Part shown: positions 45,720 to 57,160 of the stretch, one piece after another | Layout: every line of letters begins with the position of its first letter | How positions within the stretch are numbered: position 1 is the first letter of the stretch | DNA from: Hydractinia symbiolongicarpus | Taxonomy: Eukaryota; Cnidaria; Hydrozoa; Anthoathecata; Hydractiniidae | NCBI RefSeq assembly: GCF_029227915.1 | Contig: NC_079876.1 | Span: 26,757,828-26,821,827, forward strand | Length of the DNA: 64,000 nt | Direction of reading: 5' to 3' | Notes under the pieces: generated by a model | The model's input: only the letters and a program-made list of their open reading frames with translations | Told to the model about the DNA's origin: nothing | Database searches by the model: none | Made by a program: the position numbers and the translations under genes

Positions 45720-48700
45720 TTACGAAGAGGTGATGGTGTCTGACAACTCCTCGCTTTCAAAGAAATTATCTAAGGAAGATTGTAACGTAGTGTGCAGAGA
45801 AAGTTGGATGCATGGTGCTATAAATTCTGAGGACCTGGTAATATGACATGAATTGCAAGTGGTTGATGTTTTGATGCCAATACTAAAAAGACTTCGAAGA
45901 AATGAAAAGTCTAATGACAGACCAGGTAGGAGATATTTAAGATGTAAAAAGAAGCATTCATGGAGGTAAAAGTTAGGGATTTTAATAGGAAACCAAGGCG
46001 ACGAAAACAGCTCCTTACTGATTCTGAACTCAATATCAAAGAAATGCACGACCCATCCATTGTTTCTCATAGCATAATAAAGTGAAGAATATTTGTTAAG
46101 CTTTCGTTTGTGCCAATATTCCGTGTTCTCTTCACATGGACAAGTTAGTTCTATCATAATTAGTTTTGGAAGAACTGGATATTAATAACACGTCTGGGCG
46201 TAATTGTGTTATTGTAATGTATGGTGGAACAACTAAAACGGAATCTAAATCTGACAAAAATTTCCAATCGGAAGCAAGGTGAAGAAGGCTTGGACACTTT
46301 GTATGCCTCTTCTTAGATGGTGATTGACCGGCCGGAATGAAATTAATTTTGTTGCACTTGGAAACCTTAAGAGGTTCATATGATACCAAAAACTCTCTTA
46401 ATGCCTTTACCAAAACAATTAAAACCGACTCATGGCGGTATGTGTATCTACCCTATAAGGGAGGTCCTACAGGCACCTAATATGTGAGAGACATTTGAGG
46501 ATGGTTTCTTGCAGAGAATGCAACTTTTGTTTTTCTCAATTCCCCATCTCACAAGATTGGTTGGAGAGGGAAGGGTGTCGTAGGTTGCCCCTATACAAAA
46601 GGAAGTTAGACATTGTGGCAGTGAAAGAATTGTTCTCCTAGTAAAACATTTTTCACATAAGAGCACAATTTTGTCCAATTGCCTTGCAAATGCAACAGTA
46701 CAGCTCTGGCATGGTAAATATATTCTTCATTTTCTTCAATGATATTGGAAACAAGCTTTCGGTAAGCATAAGTGCCTTTTGGTGGTATATTTTTGTGGTC
46801 TAAGAGCCCTAAGCCAGCTCTGATGCCAACCTAAAATCCTTTTGAAATTGAGCTGACTATCCGCCGAAAGAACTGCCTCACTAACTTTCCAATTTCCAGC
46901 TTTTAAATCTGGTACGCACTTAGACACACAAGGGTCGACAGAATCTCTTAGTAACAGATGTCCACTGATTTTGGCAGATTTGAGAACAGATGCAAGACTT
47001 TTCAGGGGAAGAGGACAAGGCGATGTTGAGGAATATAAGGAAATGTTGGAAATTGAATGAGGTAGTTTTAACCATTTCGTAATGAAAACAGAAAATCTTT
47101 GCTCTAGTTTTGTGATAGTATATAGAGAAACTTTATAAATTAATAATGGCCAGCGGATTCTGGGAAATAACAGATGGTGTAAAAACCAATCCTTATGGAC
47201 CCCTTTATAAAAGGACCTGTCTGTAGCTATAAGTTTGTCTTCGGCATCATTTAGAAATTCTTGTATTGCAGCAGAATCAGACAAGGATGAGTTTATTGTT
47301 CTGCCTAAAAACCTAATTGGATTAGAATGAATGGATGGAATTTTTTCGCTGCCAACTGTAAAGGGTGAACTTTGGACGACTTTTCCCTTATCAATAACAA
47401 CGCTGCGTGACTTAGAAGGCCTAAACGACATGCCTACCAAATCAAGAGCTGTTGTACACCTGTTTAATAAATTTTGAGTACTTGGAATTGACGTGGACAT
47501 TAAGAATATATTATCCATAAAAGCTTTTATTGGGGGTTGGTCTGGGATTTTATTTTTATTACCTTCAGTATCAATAAGGCTGGGGGTAACAAACACATAT
47601 TCAATAATAACGTTTATAGCTGCAAGAAATAGTATAATGGAAAGTGTACAGCCGATAAAAATGCCCCTACAGTGTTGATGCCAACTGGAAGGAGCAGAAG
47701 ATTCTCGTACACCATAAGGTCTGAGAGCCATAAAAATCAGCTTGTGCGGAACTGAAGGGTACGCATTAGCAATATCAAGCCATATGGCTGGAAGTGAAGA
47801 ATGTTGTGCCTTCGCATTTTTAAGTGTGGACCAAACAAGAGACATGTGTTCCCAGCAACCCGGAACTTTTTCCATACAACCTTTTTGAATGGAAGTATTA
47901 ATGAAGTTGTTTTTCTTTATTTATAATATGCGATTTTAACCGCTTGGAAATCAAACTAAAAAGACCTTTCCTTCAACATTCAGAAGAGCTATGGGGCGAA
48001 AATCCTTTATGTTGGATGGACAATGTGTGTTGTTTTTAGGTATGTAAACTTTTGATGCTATTCTCCATTGCACATGAATAAAAGACTTCTTAGACAAGCT
48101 TGAAAAATGTTAAACAGAAACGATGCAATATGAGGACAATTCTTATATACTGTGTAAGGAATTTGGTTCAGCCCAGGAAAAGAAGCATTTTTACGAGAAT
48201 GTAGGACAGCTTGGAAATCCTTGAACTTTAGCTTGGAAGAGTCGATAGCTGAGACTAGATTTGGTGTTGAAGGCAATCCAGGGAGATCTGAAAGAGGTAT
48301 ATGGCGTGAGGGATCGTTCAAGGTTGAATGTTTGTGTGAATCCATTTCTTCCTGGGCAATTTCAAGTTTTATTGAACATTTAGGATCTAAAATATTTGTT
48401 CCAGCCTGATAAGGATTCTTAGAGAAAGCCCGGCGTGCATTCGAGATTTTCCAACGCATGGTAGTAAATTGTTGATTACAACAGCTCCACTTTTTTTGAC
48501 AATGGGTAGAGCTTAGAAGATTGTGGAAAACTTCATCATCAAGGGAATTCCACAATTTTGTGGCAATTGACTTCTGCCAAGCAATAGGTTATTTCCATTT
48601 CATAATGCTAAGATGGTGAGGTTCTGTTGACTGCTGAGAAAGAACACTGTGGGAGTTATCCGGGTTAGCTTTCAGCAGCCAAGACTTTTCAGTGGTATCA

Positions 48701-48950
48701 ACAGCTAGCATGTCTTGCAAAACAACTTTACACGTTTCTAATGTCCAATGCTTAGTGGAAGGGAGTAATGAAGAATCACCGGTAGCAGAAAGGACAGAGG
48801 AGTTAGTAATAGCGAAATCGAAATCCGGAGGGCTAATCCTAATACGGTCAGGGTCTATATTGTTGGGGGTATCATTGTTTTACTTTGTTGTAGACCATAA
48901 AAATTCCATGGGCCGGCCTAAGCTTGGTGGAAGCGACAGATAACAATTGG
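45720..48950 (-). pseudogene. non-LTR retrotransposon ORF with reverse transcriptase and REL-type endonuclease
   Basis: Reads right to left in several broken frames. N-terminal stretch SLLPSTKHWTLETCKVVLQD (~48800); MRWKISNARRAFSKNPYQAG and FPGLNQIPYTVYKNCP (48555-48058); reverse transcriptase with motif A IWLDIANAYPSVPH, RGIFIGCTLSIILF and motif C AFMDNIFLMS (47875-46736). A zinc cluster CILCKKPSSNVSHILGAC follows at about 46500, then RPDVLLIS and IELTCPCEENTEYWHKRKLN-KYSSL (46250-46050), which fit a restriction-like endonuclease (RPD...E...K). Domain order RT, zinc knuckle, REL-endonuclease is that of the R2/NeSL/Hero group. Motif C shows MDN where MDD is expected. Deletion of RT motifs between 48058 and 47875, plus stops, show that it is inactive. 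Confidence 0.75.
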
Positions 48951-49253
48951 GTTGGGGCTGCCAACTTTTACGCGGGCTCAGCAGGCATGTTTTTCATGCC
49001 ATCCCACGACTCTACCTATTGACCCCTTGCGTGATAGTATTATCTGTCTATTGCTGAATACTTCACTTATAACTGATGACTGACAATAGGGAGTGTGATG
49101 TTACATGTAACAGAAAAATAACAGAAAAACAACACATATACATACACACACACAAAATAAAATAAGCAAATAAATAAAAAGTAAGGGTCTAGTCTTTTTC
49201 AGTGTCAATCTGTTTTTCCAGGTTGTCACTCGTTATCCTTTCGGACAGTAGCA
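48951..49253. other. 5' flank of the retroelement, no gene
   Basis: Contains a more GC-rich stretch (gggttggggctgccaacttttacgcgggctcag), possibly 5' UTR of the minus-strand retroelement, then an AT-rich (CA)n/(AAAT)n tract before the next repeat copy. No coding feature is supported. Confidence 0.4.
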
Positions 49254-50410
49254 ATAAGAAAATAATCTACAAAAAGGTGGCAAGCCACCGCAATGATGAA
49301 CTCAACCTGTTAGGTCTTTGGAAATAAGCTAGAGGTTGTACTCCTCTAGGGAAAATGCCTCTAAAAGCACAATTCTCCCTTTTTACAAGGAATTAATTAA
49401 AAAAATATAAAAAAATAAAAAGGACACAACACATTTGAAAAGACGAACAGAACTTTACCAAGGGCAGCTAGGCTTCGACCCATATTTCTGAACCTAGTCT
49501 AGCTGGGTCACCTCGAAGAGGTCCGCGGACGGTCATCAGCAGAAACTAGACATCCCTATCTTCATAAAGTAAACTTCGACCACTTTCTGTTCAACTGTGC
49601 TATTCTTTGTTGTTCAGGTAAAGACAAGATCATGTGTGATCAAACCCCCCTGCTAATATATAGATATTTTTTTAACTGGGGTAATAAGTGGAGTCGTCAC
49701 TCTCCATAGACAAGACCTAGTATGAATCCCCTTTCTAAAAAATTTATTCAATGGCAAGTAAGCCTCGACGCATATTTCAGAACCTAAGTTCCATAGATGT
49801 CTAGCTGGGTCACCTTGAAAAGGTCCGCGGATAGTCATAAGCAGAAACTTGACATCCCAAATCTTCCTAAAACAACCTTCAACCGCTTTCTGTCCAACTT
49901 TACTATTCTTTGTTTTGATTGAATCGGGTAATAAGCAGAGTCGTCACTCTCAAAAGACAAGATCAGGTGTAATCACCCCCTGCTAATATATTTTTGTTTG
50001 GTTTGGTTTTTTTAATCCTTTTTTAAATTGACTGAGGTAATAAGTGAAGTCGTTACTCTCCAAAGAAAAGACTGAGTCCATTCAAGCCACCTAGCCTAAG
50101 TTCCATAGATGTCTAGCTGGGTCACCTTGAAAAGGTCCGCGGATAGTCATAAGCAGAAACTTGACATCCCAATCTTCCTAAAACAACCTTCAACCGCTTT
50201 CTGTCCAACTTTACTATTCTTTGTTTTGATTGAATCGGGTAATAAGTAGAGTCGTCACTCTCAAAAGACAAGATCAGGTGTAATCACCCCCTGCTAATAT
50301 ATTTTTGTTTGGTTTGGTTTTTTTAATCCTTTTTTAAATTGACTGAGGTAATAAGTGAAGTCGTTACTCTCCAAAGAAAAGACTGAGTCCATTCAAGCCA
50401 CCTAAAGAAA
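49254..50410 (+). repeat. dispersed repeat family copies, including a ~312-bp tandem duplication
   Basis: A first copy (49254-49650) has lost the outer hairpin arm. It is followed by a second partial copy whose segment 49783-50094 is repeated almost exactly as 50095-50404 (differences are single bases, e.g. agcagag versus agtagag). Both duplicates carry the hairpin with ACCTT-GAA-AAGGT instead of ACCTC-GAA-GAGGT. Each segment includes two tail boxes. Confidence 0.8.
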
Positions 50411-51119
50411 ACGTATGACTTGCGGCTGATAATAATAGGGTCATCACAGAAAATTACCGCTTTATAGTTGCAATGTATCCACCTGTGAACATTTTAGTGA
50501 AAGGCTACGGTTGTGTAGTGGTAATTATTTAATTTGCCGCAATGGCTGGTAATAGCTTTTAATTGAAAATGTTTACAACATTCACTTCTCCATCTACGGT
50601 AAAAGGTATGGAAATGGTACAAGGGTAAGCAGTAATACGGGAGGTAATTCTAGACACAAGTCTGTTGATACTGGCGAATCAAAAAGGTTTATAATATAGC
50701 AAGCTGCACTGAAGTATCTTGTCTACAGGGACGGTCGTTGTCAAAACAGGGATTCGGCTTCCAGAAGAAGGTGCTGAATACACTATCTTGCTCCTTACAA
50801 GCATGAGTACTGTCCAACTTGGACCTAAAACAGTTTTTTAGGAAAGTCGTAAAGAGAAAAACAATCCTTCTATCACAAACAATACGACACAAGACAAACT
50901 AACAACATAAGACTAACAACATAAACAGACTGGTTACAGATCGAACACAAATAGAAAAAATGTATATGTGAAAAATATATTTATATAAAAAAGAATTAAA
51001 TAAAACCCTCCTGTGCGCCAGAACTTGTAACTCTGGCTGTAGCGTTCCACATGTGTTACAGGGCCCAAACACTCAGCCTTACAGAGAAAGTTGTCCAGCC
51101 TGTCCATATTTTGACTAAG
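50411..51119. other. remnant ORF and body of a diverged repeat copy
   Basis: 50690-50470 on minus is the broken relative of the 43839-44183 frame. From about 50930 to 51075 the plus strand resembles the body of the dispersed repeat (gcgccagaacttgtaactctggctgtagc, cccaaacactcagccttaca). No intact gene. Confidence 0.5.
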
Positions 51120-51149
51120 GACAACAGGGTTATTGATGGCAGCACGGGG

Positions 51150-51860
51150 AGGAATCTCTCAAAGAACTTCTAAAGCAACTTAATAGCTGCCATCCCCCAA
51201 TTAAGTTAACAGCTGATTATTGCGATAAAAGCATAAACTTTCTTGATGTTAGGTGACGAAGCAGGATAACCAACTTAGCACGGATTTGTGCATCAAACCG
51301 TATGACACGCATCAAATGAACTGTTGGACAGAGAATGCAAGTTAAATGCCTCTAGAAAACTGGTAATTCATTTAACTCACCACCCTGCCTAATTGAAAGT
51401 TAAGAATGTTCGTATGCTATTCACCTTCTTCTGACGCCTAATCGACGTATTTTCCACACCTTTCATTGGAGGATTTAAAAGAGGTGAAAGTCTTAAAGAC
51501 ATGTTGGTACGTGCCAAGCTACCCACCATTAGAAATAAGGAAGGAGGGAGCGAAAGGTGTGGCCAAAAGCTTTGTGGTGTTGTGAGTATGTGGAGAAATC
51601 TAAAATCAGACAAATCCTTTTCAGCTGTTTACAAAATCCAAGGTGAAAATATGAACTGTAATTCTAGTAATGTTGTGTACCTAGTGCAATGTGTAAAGTG
51701 TTGCTTCCAATATGTTGGCAGTACAAGCACAAAGTTTCGTCTTCGTTGAACCACAACAAATGTTGCAAGTTACAGAAAATCTGTCATACAAGTTTCCTTT
51801 CACTCTCATTTTAAAATGCCTGATCATAACGGAATGCAAGATTGGTGACAATGGTCAAAC
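51150..51860 (+). pseudogene. Penelope-like / GIY-YIG retroelement 3' fragment
   Basis: In broken frames: IKLTADYCDKSINFLDV (51205), FIGGFKRGESLKDMLVRAKL (~51460-51520), CNSSNVVYLVQCVKCCFQYV-GSTSTKFRLR (51660-51749) and QVSFHSHF...DHNGMQDW (51795-51850). The order (late RT region with H-P-x-I-K, L-x-D-x-L-V-R-A-K-L, then the GIY-YIG core VVYL...QYVG) is typical of Penelope-like elements or their GIY-YIG relatives. Many stops are present. Confidence 0.65.
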
Positions 51861-52185
51861 TACAGCCTTAGCCTATAAGTGTCTTGGTGGTATTTGTAAT
51901 TTTACTCTATTCTTCATTTTCTTAGAGTAATTAGGCTCTCAAAGAACTTGTGTACTCTCACATGTTTCAGCTTTCCTTTTGTGGCGTGACTACCGTAGCA
52001 ACTGTTACACTATAATTATCCTCACACTTATGCAGCAGTTGAATAAAAGCGGTAAGCAAATGTTAGGCTTGGAGAAAAACTATTGTCTACGGAAGTCAAG
52101 GATGAGCTTGCGCAATGTGTAAGACCACTTTGTATGTTGGGATTTACCCCAACAAAAACACAAATTTTGGATCGTGATTTTGTTA
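51861..52185. other. no supported gene
   Basis: Trailing sequence after the GIY-YIG fragment. Its short open frames contain no motif. Confidence 0.35.
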
Positions 52186-52189
52186 AGAC

Positions 52190-52420
52190 AAGGATTATAG
52201 CTGTTAGTCGATAAGACGAGGGGTTGAACCCAACTTGCACAACCGAAGCCAGATGGTGCTGAACGCCAGCATAATTATAATATAAGCAACGAGGCCAAAT
52301 CCACAAGGACTATAGCCGGGCGACGACAAGACTAGGAGTTGAACCCAAATTGCACAACCAAAGGCAGTCATGTTAGCTTTGGTAGCGCGCATTTTCTTGT
52401 GACCATTAGTCTTGAAAAAG
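52190..52420 (-). mobile_element. possible dimeric tRNA-related SINE remnant
   Basis: On the minus strand two similar segments (about 52375-52320 and 52250-52205) both read GGTTGTGCAAnTTGGGTTCAACnCCT followed by GTCTTRTCG. GGTTCAACTCC fits a pol III B box. Between them lies ATAGTCCTTGTGGATTTGGC, an A-box-like stretch. The tRNA-like fold is not complete, so the assignment is tentative. Confidence 0.45.
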
Positions 52421-52699
52421 TCGTCATTCTTTGCAAATAATACTGCGGACACATTGACACATTAGTGGCCAGATGTTGCAAAGTTTTTAACGAACCGTAT
52501 CCCACATCCCACCAACACTTGAAGAGTTGCAATCCCATAAAAAATGTTTTTGGAAGATGGTAACCCTAGCCAGAATAGTAAACTGGCTCGGCAGGCGTTC
52601 AAAAACGTGTATTCCCCCGTGTAAAAAAAAATTCTTTGATCCCAGTTGAATACATAGACAAAAGAGTTGGAATGATAATTAAGGTGAAGAACAAGCGAC
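52421..52699. other. no supported gene
   Basis: The minus-strand open frame 52462-52725 is hydrophobic low-information sequence and unsupported. Confidence 0.3.
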
Positions 52700-53145
52700 A
52701 AAATAATGTACAAGTGGCTAGCCACCGCAATGATGAACTTCCACCGGTTAAATTTTTGGAAATAAATTAAGGTTAGAATCCTCTAAAGACAATGCATCCA
52801 ACAGTATTATTCTCCCTCTTTTTAAGGAAATAATTAAAAACACACACACAAAAAAAATACACAACACTTGTGAAAAGATGAACAGAAGTGTATTCAAGAT
52901 CAGGTAGGTTTTGAACAATATTTCTAAACCTAAGTACCCTGGATGTCTAGCTGGGTCACCTCGAAGATGTCCGCGGACGGTCATCAGCAGTAACTAAACA
53001 TCCCGATCTCTTCCGTAAGTAAGTTTTAACTGTTTTCTGTCCAACTTTGCTATTATTTGTTTTGTTTGACTCAGGTAATAAGTGGAGTCGTCGCTCTGCA
53101 AAGACAAGATCAGGTGTGATCAAACCCTGTGCTAATAAATTTTTT
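52700..53145 (+). repeat. dispersed repeat family, diverged copy
   Basis: Head gtggctagccaccgcaatgatg, hairpin segment ggatgtctagctgggtcacc near 52942, one tail box (ggtaataagtggagtcgtcg). The inner hairpin arm is damaged here (GAAGATGT for GAAGAGGT). Confidence 0.75.
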
Positions 53146-53149
53146 TCTT

Positions 53150-53590
53150 TAATTTTTGATGATTCCAACATTTATAATCACTGGAAGCCAACTGACATCG
53201 AAAAAATTATCAACGTACTGCAAACTTACGTCGACGTAATTTATGACTTGTCACAAGAAAATAATTTAAATTTAAACTATGATAAAACAAAGTTCTTTGA
53301 TCTTTACGACAAAACAGAGTAGAACTTTAAATAGAACTGACTGAACTAAGATACTTGGTGTTAATTTCCAACAGCAGTTACAATGGGACAATAATATAAA
53401 CTAAATTACAAAAATGGTACCTTTAGCACCCTACGTAAAACAGAAAGAATCACACCTTTCAAACTACAAAAACACTTATGTGAATTACTAATCCAAAAAA
53501 TTCCAGAACGCTGCTGCTTTTGTCCTAAATCGCTACTGAAAAACAAGAGACAGGCTAAAGCTGAACCGGTTATCGATAAAGGAACGTGTA
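53150..53590 (+). pseudogene. non-LTR reverse transcriptase C-terminal fragment
   Basis: FDDSNIYNHWKPTDIEKI...NNLNLNYDKTKF (53151-53300) looks like the region from RT motif C (F-x-D-D) to the N-x-L-x-x-N-x-x-K-T-K box. After a stop come ILGVNFQQQLQWDNNIN, TLRKTERITPFKLQKHL and, in another frame, QNAAAFVLNRY and LKLNRLSIKERV, which fit the end of an ORF2 of CR1/jockey type. It abuts the Harbinger Myb fragment at about 53595. Confidence 0.6.
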
Positions 53591-53594
53591 CAAA

Positions 53595-54050
53595 TGAGTC
53601 TCCAAAAAAAAATTCAAGTACAAAAAAGCAGACGAAGAAAAAGCAACTGGAATAGCTTCCAAAGAACCAACTGAATTTGAGATAGCGATGGAAGATAGCG
53701 TAGCAAAATTTGAAGAAATCGAGCTTTTAACACTAAAAGAACGTGAAGAGAACAATGATGCAGCAGAAAAGAAACGCGAGACTGCTACAGAAATGCGACG
53801 GCAGTTCATGGAGACTCACGCAGAGACTAGCAAAAGAAAATCCAATGAGCCAGCAACAGAATCCGATTCAAAAATGAAACGAAGATCAGGAGACGATACC
53901 CGAAAATGAATATTGATAAGACTTCGAGGGAAAAAGATCTTGTGATTGCTGCGAAACGTGAAGAAAATTTGCAAAAATTGTTAGATCAGCAGCAAAGACA
54001 AAATGAGGCGATGCTCCAACTATTGATGGCTAGAGACACAAAAAACCAAT
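53595..54050 (+). pseudogene. Harbinger element 2: C-terminal part of the Myb-like accessory protein
   Basis: Homologous to the Harbinger 1 Myb-like protein: KFKYKKADEEKATGIASKEP aligns with KTRYENKTREELKASGIAPE, and AMEDSVAKFEEIE with AMEDISEKIKEYE. ETSKRKSNEPATESDSKMKR aligns with the Lys/Glu-rich coiled coil. After a stop at 53909 a shifted frame continues LREKDLVIAAKREENLQKLL to LMARDTKNQ. The Myb domain itself is missing, cut by the retroelement fragment upstream. Confidence 0.75.
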
Positions 54051-54481
54051 AGATTATTGGTGGTTTTTTAATGGACTTTTTTTGCGTTGAAATTATTTTT
54101 TATTGTTGACATTTATTTCTTATTTGTTCTATTTGCCATAATTTAATGCTGTTAAACTTAAACTCCGGAGACTTAAGGGTTGTAGGGCTATTTCATAGTC
54201 CCTATGCAAAAATTGTATTTCTTGTTTTGATTTCATTGATTTATCAATCTTCAGTAAAAAAAAGTTGTATTTTATAGTGTTTTATTTTATAGATTTTATT
54301 GAGATTTTTTGCTCCACTATGTTAATATGTGTATATTTTATCTAGTTTTTATGGCAATGTATTTATGTTTACTATGTATATATCTGAAGTTTTTAAAAAA
54401 GTGAAAGTTTTACATTTAATTTCACTTTTTTTTAATCAGGTTTCTTTTCTAGTAACAATGTTCAATAAAATATAATGAAAT
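54051..54481. other. 3' untranslated/central part of Harbinger 2
   Basis: AT-rich sequence between the convergent genes of Harbinger 2. No coding features are seen. Confidence 0.4.
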
Positions 54482-55500
54482 AATTTGCAAAAAGGTGGCA
54501 AGCCACCGCAATGATGAACTCAACCTGTTAGGCCTTTGGAAATAAGCTAGAGGTTGCACTCCTCTAGAGAAAATGCGTCTAAGAGAGAAAATAATTTACA
54601 AAGAGGTGGCAAGCCACCGCGATGATGAACTCAACCTGTTTAGGTCTTTGGAAACAAGCTAGAGGTTGTACTCCTCTAGAGAATATGCCTCTAATTAAAT
54701 TTTTTAAATTAATTAATTAAAAAAATATAAAAAAATAAAAAAGGACACAACACAATGGAAAAGATGAACAGAACTTTAACCCAGGGCAGGTAGGTTTCGA
54801 CCCATATTTCTGAACCTAAGTACCCTGGATGTCTAGCAGGGTCACCTGGAAGAGGTCCGCGGACGGTTATCAGCAGAAACTAGACATCCCTATCTTTCTA
54901 AAGTAAAGTCTGACCTACAGATGATAAGATCTAAGTCAATAAAACAGGTCAGAACAGTGCATATGATTTTGAGATAACAAGACAGCAATACGTACAACTA
55001 ACGGTCGGTACACAAAAACTGACAACATGAAAACAGAAGACAGACATAATGACAACAATACAACAAAGAATTTAATATAAAAATAAATAAATAAATATAA
55101 AACTATAAATATGAGTAGACAACCACCCGAGCGCCAGGACTTGTGAACCTGGCGGTAGCTTTCCACATGTGTTATGGGATCCCAACACTCAGCCTTACAC
55201 GGGTAGTTGTCGCTTTGGACCAGCCATTTGTTTCGGACCAGCCGAAGTCAGGACCAGCCTGAAGACAGTGGAGTAATGAACGTGGATGTAAAGTCACGGA
55301 AACAAGAAAGATAGAAGTGAAAACCCCATATATAGCTTCTTCGTAACATCAGGTATAGCAGAATCGTTAACCCTGTAGACTAAGTGAGCCAACTTAGCCT
55401 CCCCACAGAACTGGGGTTATAAGTGGGGTCGTTACATCCAAAGACAAGGCAATTGCCAAGCCCCCTTGCTAAGCTTCTTATAATTGCTTTCTAGGAAAGC
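54482..55500 (+). repeat. dispersed repeat family, long copy with duplicated head, inserted in Harbinger 2
   Basis: A ~108-bp partial head (54485-54592) is directly followed by a full copy: head at 54600, hairpin 54827-54889, then the body that matches 30715-31160 (54965-55430) and the tail box cttataagtggggtcgttac...aagcccccttgctaag. It separates the two genes of Harbinger 2. This copy shows that the 30.7-kb body and the 44.3-kb hairpin segment belong to one unit. Confidence 0.8.
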
Positions 55501-55542
55501 AGCGAGTGTGCGAACTCGTGAATAAAGGTAAACTGTGTGCAT

Positions 55543-56480
55543 TTAGGCTAAATATGTGTTGATATATGGTGGATCACAATCGAAGTAACCAGATGTTATG
55601 TTTCCATATAACCATGTCCTGCAATTTTGCAACAAGTCACACACCAAGTACATTCTACCGACAGCACTCAAACAAACTTTAAGATTTTTTTTACAATCAA
55701 TGAACTTGAAAAAATTCACAATATCCCTAAAAACCCATTCCACAGAAACTCGAACTTTACTCATAATTTTACTAAAATCAGTTTGTTGGGATGTTAATCT
55801 AGGTCCTTTAAATGGTGCTTGAAGTTGCCTTCTTAAAGGGTAGGCTGGGTCTCCATATATACAAACTATACGTCTATCTGTACCATGCGAATGTTGCTGA
55901 AGTAGTCCAAGAAGACCAGACTGTGCTATAGCAACATATGTCTTTTTCCTTTTACTGGTCCAAACAAATTTGCTGTAAGTCCATTTGAGATAACATCATC
56001 AATGATATGAGCATATTCTTTAAGAGATGCAGGAGACATCCATGGATGATTGAATCCTGATAAAAGTCTGGCATAGTTATTATGAATATGGTTTAAAATG
56101 TTATAATTAGCCATGTACAACGCAGAAACTGATCTTCCAAAAATTAGTATCATGGATCCATATCTTACTGGTCATGCATATCGTCCCAAAAAAATTACAC
56201 AAAGCTTCAATACCATTGAATTTCGATGCATTATAGCAAACTACTTCATCTGGTATTGGAAAAAGTTCTTTCAAAAGATAAATGTCATTTTTCTTGAACC
56301 TGAAGTTAGCAATACATTCATCTTCATTTAGCTTATCCAAGTCAAATTCAGCATATCTCCAGTATTGAAAATCTGGGTTTCATGATCTAATAAGTCATAT
56401 AACAACAAAAATTCTTATCATCTACGTTATCATAGTAACCAAATAAAAGGGCTTCTCTAATCTCTCTAAAACCTGGCACT
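55543..56480 (-). pseudogene. Harbinger element 2: broken DDE nuclease
   Basis: Minus-strand pieces align to the intact Harbinger 1 nuclease: MDKLNEDECIANFRFKKNDI and YNASKFNGIEALCNFFGTIC (56340-56200), FGRSVSALYMANYNIL, GFNHPWMSPASLKEYAHIID, LFGPVKGKRH (56150-55930), YGDPAYPLRRQLQAPFKG (~55860) and VRVSVEWVFRDIVNFFKFID (55760-55700). The block between AHIIDD and ANLFGPV, which holds the first catalytic Asp (GFIDGTVRP), is deleted. Several frameshifts are present. Confidence 0.82.
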
Positions 56481-56656
56481 ATGATGCATTAGGTGAATGG
56501 AATATTGAATTCTGCCATAATTGTTTATGTTTTTTTCGTGTTTTTTTTAAGCTCCGCCTTGTCGAAGCTTAACATGTTTTTGAGGGAGGATGGTTGTTTG
56601 AAGGCGGTATTCAATTACGACCGCCTCCTCTATTCACTGCTGCCGCTGCTTAAGCT
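56481..56656. other. flank between Harbinger 2 and the hAT element
   Basis: Short non-coding spacer with a GC-richer part (ccgcctcctctattcactgctgccgctgctt). The 5 bp before the hAT end, aagct, recur after the other end. Confidence 0.4.
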
Positions 56657-56989
56657 CAGGGGCGGATTTAGACTTCGGCCACTTCGGCACTCGCCGAAGG
56701 AGAAATTTTGCCAATGAGAAAATCATGTGTATCTAAATATAGAAATTGATTTAAAGCAACGCATAATTTTTATTATAAGCGTTTAATAAGATTCCTTTGC
56801 GCCCAGGATCCGAGGTAATATTCTTATCTCCACTCAGGAGTGTTTGCCGAGGCTCGACTCTCCTTCGATGTGCTTTGCCGAAGTACTATGGTTCTTACGG
56901 TAGTCGAACTACATTTTGCCGCATTTCGCTGACTTTGTTTCTCTCGATTCCTTTGTTTTCTGCCGTAAAAACAGTCGACTTCGGCGGCT

Positions 56990-57160
56990 GCCGAGGTGTG
57001 GACTTTTGGACTCTCTTAAACAAAAGAAACACAAAAGAATTATGACGTCGAGAAAAATCTCGCCGAGGTGTGGACTTTTGGACTCTGGTTAAAACAAAAG
57101 AATTTGTGACGTAAAAAGAATCTCGCCGAAGTGTGGACTTTTGGACTCTCTTTAGTCGAA
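56990..57160 (+). repeat. threefold tandem unit in the hAT 5' region
   Basis: Each unit begins gccgaggtgtggacttttgg (third copy gccgaagtgtgg...) and continues with ctct, an AAACAAAAG stretch and GACGT. Tandem subterminal units like this often serve as transposase binding sites (inference). Confidence 0.65.
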
